From VGPI01 sp964482845 (lineage in GTDB: Bacteria > Cloacimonadota > Cloacimonadia > Cloacimonadales > Cloacimonadaceae), in contig CAYZZE010000040.1 of the NCBI GenBank assembly GCA_964482845.1, forward strand, positions 1 through 18,835: a stretch of 18,835 nucleotides of DNA. The letters are read 5' to 3'. The notes beneath the pieces are model-generated. The model was not told the origin of the DNA, ran no database searches, and was given only the letters and a program-made list of their open reading frames with translations. Position numbers and translations under genes: made by a program. Within the stretch, counting starts at the first letter, position 1. Each line of letters starts with the position of its first letter. Below, in pieces: positions 14,329-18,835 of the stretch.

Positions 14329-14870
14329 TCTTGTTGTGGCGCATTTTTTTCTCATTCTTCAAGATCGGCGCATTTACCATCGGCGGGGGTTATGCCATGA
14401 TCCCATTGATCCGCAACGAAGTGGTAAAGCGCCACAAATGGCTGAGTGAAACGGAATTTATGGATGGATTGGCAGCGGCACAATCTTGTCCTGGACCGAT
14501 AGCGATCAACATCAGTGCCTATGTAGGTTTCCGGCTAAAGAGATACAGCGGTCTCCTGGTCGCTACTTTGGGAGCATTATTGCCCTCATTGGTCATCATC
14601 CTGGTCATTGCCTCCAGTTTGACCCAATTTTCCGATAATGCCGCCGTCCGTCGCGTCTTTAATGCACTCAAGCCGGCAGTGGTGGCACTGATCGCTTTTC
14701 CGGTCTTCCAGATGTCACGCAGCGGCGGAGTAAATCTGAAGACGCTTTGGATACCTGTTTTGGCTGCCGGACTGGTGATCTTTATCAATGTCAGTCCGGT
14801 GTATCTCATCATCGCCACCATCCTCTGGGCATTGAGCGAAAGCGTTCCTCCCGGAGATAAACGCTTATGA
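14325..14870 (+). CDS. Chromate transporter family (CHR) half-size protein, first of pair
   Basis: A 181-aa integral membrane protein equal to one CHR domain. It has the conserved FFKIGAFTIGGGYAMIPLI start, the WLSETEFMDGLAAAQSCPGPIAIN block and about six hydrophobic segments. Short-chain CHR proteins normally occur as tandem pairs that work together, and here the second copy follows at once. The start is GTG (14325) inside the ispG stop region (GTGA), without its own clear ribosome binding site, so translation is likely coupled to ispG. Family members that have been tested export chromate; many are uncharacterised and the substrate here cannot be read from the sequence. Confidence 0.9.
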   Translation: MILLWRIFFSFFKIGAFTIGGGYAMIPLIRNEVVKRHKWLSETEFMDGLAAAQSCPGPIAINISAYVGFRLKRYSGLLVATLGALLPSLVIILVIASSLTQFSDNAAVRRVFNALKPAVVALIAFPVFQMSRSGGVNLKTLWIPVLAAGLVIFINVSPVYLIIATILWALSESVPPGDKRL

Positions 14871-15385
14871 CGCTGCTAATTATGCTGGCGGTCTTTGTCA
14901 AGATCGGGCTCTTCAGCTTTGGCGGCGGATATGCAATTTTGGCAATGATCAAGCAAGAAGTGGTGTTGAACTACGGATGGCTGACGGAAACGGAGTTCTT
15001 TGACATAGTTGCTGTCTCCCAGATGACGCCTGGTCCGATTGCGATCAATGCTGCCACTTTTATTGGATACCAAAAAGCAGGAATCGCCGGTGCCATTGTC
15101 TGCACGCTGGGAGTGATCTTACCGTCGCTTTTGCTGATGCTCCTGGTCACTTTATCCTATGTAAAACTGCGGCAGCGACCATGGTTCAACCGCATATTTT
15201 ACCGTCTGCGTCCTTTGGCAGTAGGATTGATCGCTTCTGCCGCCATCATGGCGGGCAGGGATGCCATCCACGATTGGTTTTCGGTCGGTATCTTTGTCGG
15301 CGCATTTCTATTGAGTTGGAAATGGAAGGTCAATCCATTTCTGCTCCTTGTCGGTGTCGGAGTGTTGGGCTATTTTATCGGATAA
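14867..15385 (+). CDS. Chromate transporter family (CHR) half-size protein, second of pair
   Basis: A 172-aa integral membrane protein, paralogous to the preceding one: FVKIGLFSFGGGYAILAMI at the start and WLTETEFFDIVAVSQMTPGPIAIN in the middle, followed by several hydrophobic helices. It starts at an ATG overlapping the preceding stop (ATGA), with GGAG (14853-14856) ten bases upstream. The two halves presumably form a heterodimer with opposite or complementary topology, as known for paired short-chain CHR proteins. It is the last gene of the ispG operon and converges on the PAS gene. Confidence 0.9.
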   Translation: MTLLIMLAVFVKIGLFSFGGGYAILAMIKQEVVLNYGWLTETEFFDIVAVSQMTPGPIAINAATFIGYQKAGIAGAIVCTLGVILPSLLLMLLVTLSYVKLRQRPWFNRIFYRLRPLAVGLIASAAIMAGRDAIHDWFSVGIFVGAFLLSWKWKVNPFLLLVGVGVLGYFIG

Positions 15386-15569
15386 ATGTCCTGACCGCCA
15401 GATAATCAATTGATTCCGGAGCGTGATCAAGTCAGTTTCTGCCCTGTGTTTTCCGGCTGATCAATTCCCTTACTTTCGCCACAGGTTTCTCCCGAGATCC
15501 TCCCGAGTGCCGGGTGCATTTCGGGCGGAAGGTGTGCCAAATATAAGTGTTTCCATCATGGATCGTTGA
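15386..15569. other. Intergenic stretch between convergent genes
   Basis: About 185 bases without a gene, between the CHR pair and the PAS gene. It holds a 12-base perfect palindrome AATCAATTGATT (15404-15415) and a direct repeat CTCCCGAG (15489-15496 and 15500-15507). I see no convincing terminator hairpin with a T-run for either gene, and no histidine kinase or GGDEF remnant that would continue the PAS protein. Confidence 0.5.
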
Positions 15570-16757
15570 TTACAATCTTTGGATGGTGATCCCCCGGATA
15601 CTGACGAAATTATTGTCCCTATCCAAGACCGCGGCATAACGGACATCGGCGAGAATGATCCGGCCATCTTTGTGGATACATTCAAGGACAGTGGTGCGGG
15701 TTTTGGTCATCTCATGGTATTGCTTATTCTGATGCAGATCCCACAGTTCCGCCACCAGTTCCTTCGTGTGTTCAAAGGTCTTTTCGGACAGGAGATCATG
15801 ATAGTCCATAGATGAAATTTCTGCGGTGGAATAGCCGTAAAAATCCTCAGCGGAAGGACTGAAAAAGAGGGGTTTGAGGTCAGATGAGACCCCCCAAACG
15901 AAAGAATTGGCAATCCTGGAAACACCCTCATACTGCTGAGTTGCGATCTCCATCTCGGTCTCATGCATTTTCATATCGGTGATCTCGACGCAGACCAGTT
16001 GGATGGCAATGTTTCCGTCACGGTCCTGCACCGGTACCTTCTTTGTGATCAGGTAGTGCTGTACTCCATTTCTATCGGTATAGGCATCCTCGGTGGTGAT
16101 CGCTTTTCCGGTCTCGATGACTTTGCGGTCGATGTCTTGGAAATATTTGCTTTGCTCGGGGGAACAGATTTGATCGTCACTTTTACCGATGATTTCGTCC
16201 TGAGTAACGCCAATGAACCGGCAAAACTCGGCATTGACATAGATATAGTTTAGTTGGGCATCCTTCATCGCTATCAGAAGCGGGAAGTCATTGAGAATGC
16301 GTTTCAGATAGTCGTTTTCTTTGAGGAGGAGCGCGGTCTTTTGGATTGAATTGACCGCTTCTTGCTTCAATCTGCCGGTGAGCAGTCTGAGGAATTGGCT
16401 TTCCTTTTCCAGTTCTACGTCTCTGCTCGGGCGGCAATGCATTTCGATGTGGATGTGACCGGTTTGCTTGCGGCAAAATAGTGAGCAGTCGCTTCCGTTG
16501 AAGCGGAGATTGAACCGCGCTTTCTTTGCTGTGGATTGGAGGAATTTATGATACTCATCCCAATCGAGTTCCGGCAATAAATCGTGCAATTGCATGGCGT
16601 ATATTTGCTGGACGTCTTTTTCCACCCTCTCCCGTGCCACCGGATTGGCGTAGATGATCCGGCTGGGGGGAGGACTTGTTGAAACTGGCATATCGACCTC
16701 AGTGACGAACACTCCGATCGATAGTCCCTCATAACCATGAAAATCATTGCAATTCAT
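15570..16757 (-). CDS. Multi-PAS protein without an output domain
   Basis: A 395-aa soluble protein. The N-terminal part (about 10-112) looks like a divergent PAS domain (IIYANPVARERV). A helical, probably coiled-coil segment (115-155) leads to a clear PAS domain (153-262, LIAMKDAQLNYIYVNAEF to CVEITDMK), and a third follows (276-392, FFSPSAEDFYGYS to SIRGITIQRL). The protein stops exactly where a PAS domain usually passes into a kinase or cyclase domain, and none follows. It may be a stand-alone sensor acting on a partner, or a truncated kinase. Start ATG 16757 has AAAGGG (16762-16767) four bases upstream; a TTG at 16772 is the longer alternative. No transmembrane segment is visible. Confidence 0.82.
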   Translation of the reverse strand: MNCNDFHGYEGLSIGVFVTEVDMPVSTSPPPSRIIYANPVARERVEKDVQQIYAMQLHDLLPELDWDEYHKFLQSTAKKARFNLRFNGSDCSLFCRKQTGHIHIEMHCRPSRDVELEKESQFLRLLTGRLKQEAVNSIQKTALLLKENDYLKRILNDFPLLIAMKDAQLNYIYVNAEFCRFIGVTQDEIIGKSDDQICSPEQSKYFQDIDRKVIETGKAITTEDAYTDRNGVQHYLITKKVPVQDRDGNIAIQLVCVEITDMKMHETEMEIATQQYEGVSRIANSFVWGVSSDLKPLFFSPSAEDFYGYSTAEISSMDYHDLLSEKTFEHTKELVAELWDLHQNKQYHEMTKTRTTVLECIHKDGRIILADVRYAAVLDRDNNFVSIRGITIQRL

Positions 16758-16837
16758 AAGACCCTTTCTCAATTGTGGTAACGTAGCAACTCCGGGTACC
16801 TCGTCCCCATAGTTTATCTTATTTCATTGGTTAGTGC

Positions 16838-17833
16838 TCATATCTGCAGATATTCAGCCAGGTCAGCCACGCGGCAGGAGTAGCCCCATTCGTTGTCATA
16901 CCAGGCAAAGATCTTGACCATATTATCCTTGACGTAGGTGGATAGGGCGTCAAAAATCGAAGAATAGGGATTGCCCACGATGTCAATGGAGACGATCGGC
17001 TCGTCACAATACATCAGGTAACCCTTGAGATACGTGGCGGCGGCATCTTTCATGGCGGTATTGATCTCGTCTTTGGCGGCGGCTTTATGCAAGTTGACCG
17101 TAAGATCCACCAGCGAACCATTGGGCGTGGGAACACGAATGGCGATCCCATCCATCTTGCCTTTCAGTTCGGGGATCACGAGTCCAATGGCTTTGGCAGC
17201 ACCGGTCGTGGTGGGGATCATGCTCATGGCTGCGGCACGGGCGCGGCGCAGGTCGCTGTGCGGGAAATCCAGTATCCGCTGATCATTGGTATAAGAATGG
17301 ACGGTCGTCATGATGCCGTTGACTATGCCAAAATTATCTTGTAAGACCTTGGCGATGGGAGCGAGGCAATTTGTGGTGCAAGAGGCATTGGAGATGATGG
17401 AATGTTCCGGTTTTAGCGTGTCATGATTAACGCCCATGACGATGGTGGCATCCACTTCATCTTTGGCGGGAGCGGTGATGATCACCTTTTTGGCTCCGGC
17501 TTTCTGGTGTTTGGTGGCTTTTTCACGGGAGGTAAAGATCCCCGTCGCTTCAATCACGATATCGATTCCCAAGTCCTTCCAGGGCAGGGCTTCAGGGTCT
17601 TTCTCGGCAAAGATGCGGATCTCCTTGCCATTGACGATGAGAGAGTTTTCGGTGTGAGCGATCTCACCTGGGAAGATGCGGTGAATGCTGTCATACTTGA
17701 AGAGGTGGGTTAGGGTTTTGGCATCTGTCAGATCATTGATCGCCATAACATTAAGATCGGGATAATCCTTGAGAATAGCACGCAGAACCAATCTGCCGAT
17801 GCGTCCAAATCCATTGATGGCTATCGTTTTCAT
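16838..17833 (-). CDS. gap: Glyceraldehyde-3-phosphate dehydrogenase, NAD type
   Basis: A 331-aa cytoplasmic glycolytic enzyme that converts glyceraldehyde 3-phosphate to 1,3-bisphosphoglycerate. The Rossmann start INGFGRIGRLVLRA is at 6-19. N33-D34 in AINDLTD indicates NAD rather than NADP preference. The active site is SNASCTTNC with C152, and the catalytic base is H179 in TTVHSYTNDQ. The C-terminal WYDNEWGYSCRV is canonical, and the length is normal. AGGAGA (17844-17839) overlaps the last codons of the upstream aldolase gene and lies five bases from the ATG, so the two genes are closely coupled and cover neighbouring steps of glycolysis and gluconeogenesis. Confidence 0.97.
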   Translation of the reverse strand: MKTIAINGFGRIGRLVLRAILKDYPDLNVMAINDLTDAKTLTHLFKYDSIHRIFPGEIAHTENSLIVNGKEIRIFAEKDPEALPWKDLGIDIVIEATGIFTSREKATKHQKAGAKKVIITAPAKDEVDATIVMGVNHDTLKPEHSIISNASCTTNCLAPIAKVLQDNFGIVNGIMTTVHSYTNDQRILDFPHSDLRRARAAAMSMIPTTTGAAKAIGLVIPELKGKMDGIAIRVPTPNGSLVDLTVNLHKAAAKDEINTAMKDAAATYLKGYLMYCDEPIVSIDIVGNPYSSIFDALSTYVKDNMVKIFAWYDNEWGYSCRVADLAEYLQI

Positions 17834-17835
17834 CT

Positions 17836-18819
17836 CTATCTCCTATTGTACAGTATACTGTTGTCAGCGCTGCCGGACATCAGGCAGAAACCGCGAACCG
17901 TCTCCTGCATGGCTTCCTCGCCTTTGACAAGCCATTTGCGAGGGTCGAACTTGCCTTTGTTTGGCGTGAAGTCATCCGCGTTCATATTGGGCGGGCAGAC
18001 GATGGTGTATTTTTCCTTTTCCCAGTATGCTTGGATGGCAGCGGCCATATCCATCTGGTAATGGGTGTCCTTATTGATCTTGACGACTCCGTTGCGGATG
18101 GCGATTTGTTGTTGTTCATCGGTAAGACCGGATGCGCCGTGGAGGACGAGTCCGCGCTCCACTCCGTTGCGGATGAGCAGGTCATCGATCTCTTTGATCA
18201 GATCAAGGCGGAGCTGAACTTTGGCGCCTTTGGTAACGCCATGGTTGGTGCCTACGGAAGCGGCAAATAGATCGACCTTGGTCTTCTGCACGAATTCGAG
18301 CGCTTCCTCGGGTTTGGTGTAGAGTTCGGTCTCGGAGACGATTTCATCCTCGGTGCCCTTGATGTGACCAATCTCGCCTTCCACGATCACGCCCCGTTTG
18401 TGAGCAAGATCGACAACTTCCTTGGTAATGCGGATATTTTCGCTGAGATCTTCTTGTGAAGCGTCGATCATCACGGACGAGACCAGGTTATGTTCGATGC
18501 AATAGACGATAAAATCAAAGTAATTGGGCGTGGCATGATCGATATGCAGCCCGACACCGCAATGGGCAAATTGATCGGCAAAGGTCTTGATCATGGCAGA
18601 GATAAAGCGGGCGCCGGCCTTGATATCCTGAGACGATCCGGCGGCATATTTACAAGCGCCGGAACTCATCTGCATCAAACCGTCTGAATTGATGGCTGCA
18701 TAGCCTTGGATGATGGCGCGGATCTGGGTATCGAATACGACATTGGATGCGATGATCCCGAAGCGGTTTCTTTTCGCTTTGAGAAACACTTCCTTCATTC
18801 TTTCACCGGGTAAGAACAT
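17836..18819 (-). CDS. fba: Class II fructose-bisphosphate aldolase
   Basis: A 327-aa zinc-dependent aldolase that interconverts fructose 1,6-bisphosphate with glyceraldehyde 3-phosphate and dihydroxyacetone phosphate. Visible motifs are LHIDHATP (91-98; catalytic Asp and a zinc His), VEGEIGHIKGTEDE (146-159), SVGTNHG (188-194; zinc His) and LHGASGL (226-232; zinc His), followed by VVKINKDTHYQ. Tagatose-bisphosphate aldolases share these motifs, so the substrate is not certain from sequence, but the adjacent gap gene favours glycolysis. I chose ATG 18819, since GGAGG at 18825-18829 is five bases upstream; the ATG at 18831 contains part of that site and is unlikely to be used. The promoter lies beyond the window edge. 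Confidence 0.94.
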   Translation of the reverse strand: MFLPGERMKEVFLKAKRNRFGIIASNVVFDTQIRAIIQGYAAINSDGLMQMSSGACKYAAGSSQDIKAGARFISAMIKTFADQFAHCGVGLHIDHATPNYFDFIVYCIEHNLVSSVMIDASQEDLSENIRITKEVVDLAHKRGVIVEGEIGHIKGTEDEIVSETELYTKPEEALEFVQKTKVDLFAASVGTNHGVTKGAKVQLRLDLIKEIDDLLIRNGVERGLVLHGASGLTDEQQQIAIRNGVVKINKDTHYQMDMAAAIQAYWEKEKYTIVCPPNMNADDFTPNKGKFDPRKWLVKGEEAMQETVRGFCLMSGSADNSILYNRR

Positions 18820-18835
18820 GGGTTCCTCCATCTAT

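Overview
The window looks like a bacterial chromosome segment of roughly even base composition, densely packed with stop-start overlaps. Two secreted proteins end in the immunoglobulin-like C-terminal sorting domain linked to type IX secretion (YPNPF or HPNP, then a beta-rich tail ending in short basic and hydrophobic residues). Together with lipoproteins, an endonuclease I family nuclease and a DUF4139 protein, this suggests a diderm of the FCB group. Candidatus Cloacimonadota is my best guess, but that is inference. There are no rRNA genes, tRNA genes, CRISPR arrays or recognisable transposase genes.

Layout. (1) 1-310 is gene-free: a short hairpin element and copy 1 of a 62-bp palindromic repeat. 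(2) 4447 down to 311 is a tight minus-strand operon: two paralogous NTF2-like lipoproteins, ruvX, mltG, one or two small ORFs of unclear status, and a secreted endonuclease I. (3) 4536-5840 (+) is a divergent LolC/E-type FtsX permease. (4) 5841-5980 lies between convergent genes and carries repeat copy 2, which runs into the helicase gene and supplies its last codons. (5) 13114 down to 5981 is a second minus-strand operon: ankyrin protein, DUF4139 protein, small heat shock protein, a large secreted modular protein, and an MrfA/YprA-like helicase with an HNH nuclease domain inserted before its C-terminal zinc-cluster domain. (6) 13261-15385 (+) is ispG followed by two half-size chromate-transporter (CHR) genes, joined by 4-nt overlaps. 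(7) 15570-16757 (-) is a PAS-only protein. (8) 18819 down to 16838 is a minus-strand glycolytic pair, class II fructose-bisphosphate aldolase then gap.

How the genes fit together. Aldolase and GAPDH are consecutive parts of glycolysis/gluconeogenesis. IspG makes isoprenoid precursors by the MEP route. RuvX and MltG are housekeeping functions, sharing an operon with envelope lipoproteins opposite a lipoprotein-export-like permease. The most unusual items are the helicase-HNH-DUF1998 fusion, the identical palindromic repeat found twice beside gene 3' ends (once forming a protein C-terminus), the paralogous lipoprotein pair, and the interrupted coding patch at 1360-1872. I did not find a clear-cut new multi-gene system. 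The helicase-HNH protein is the best candidate for a new activity.
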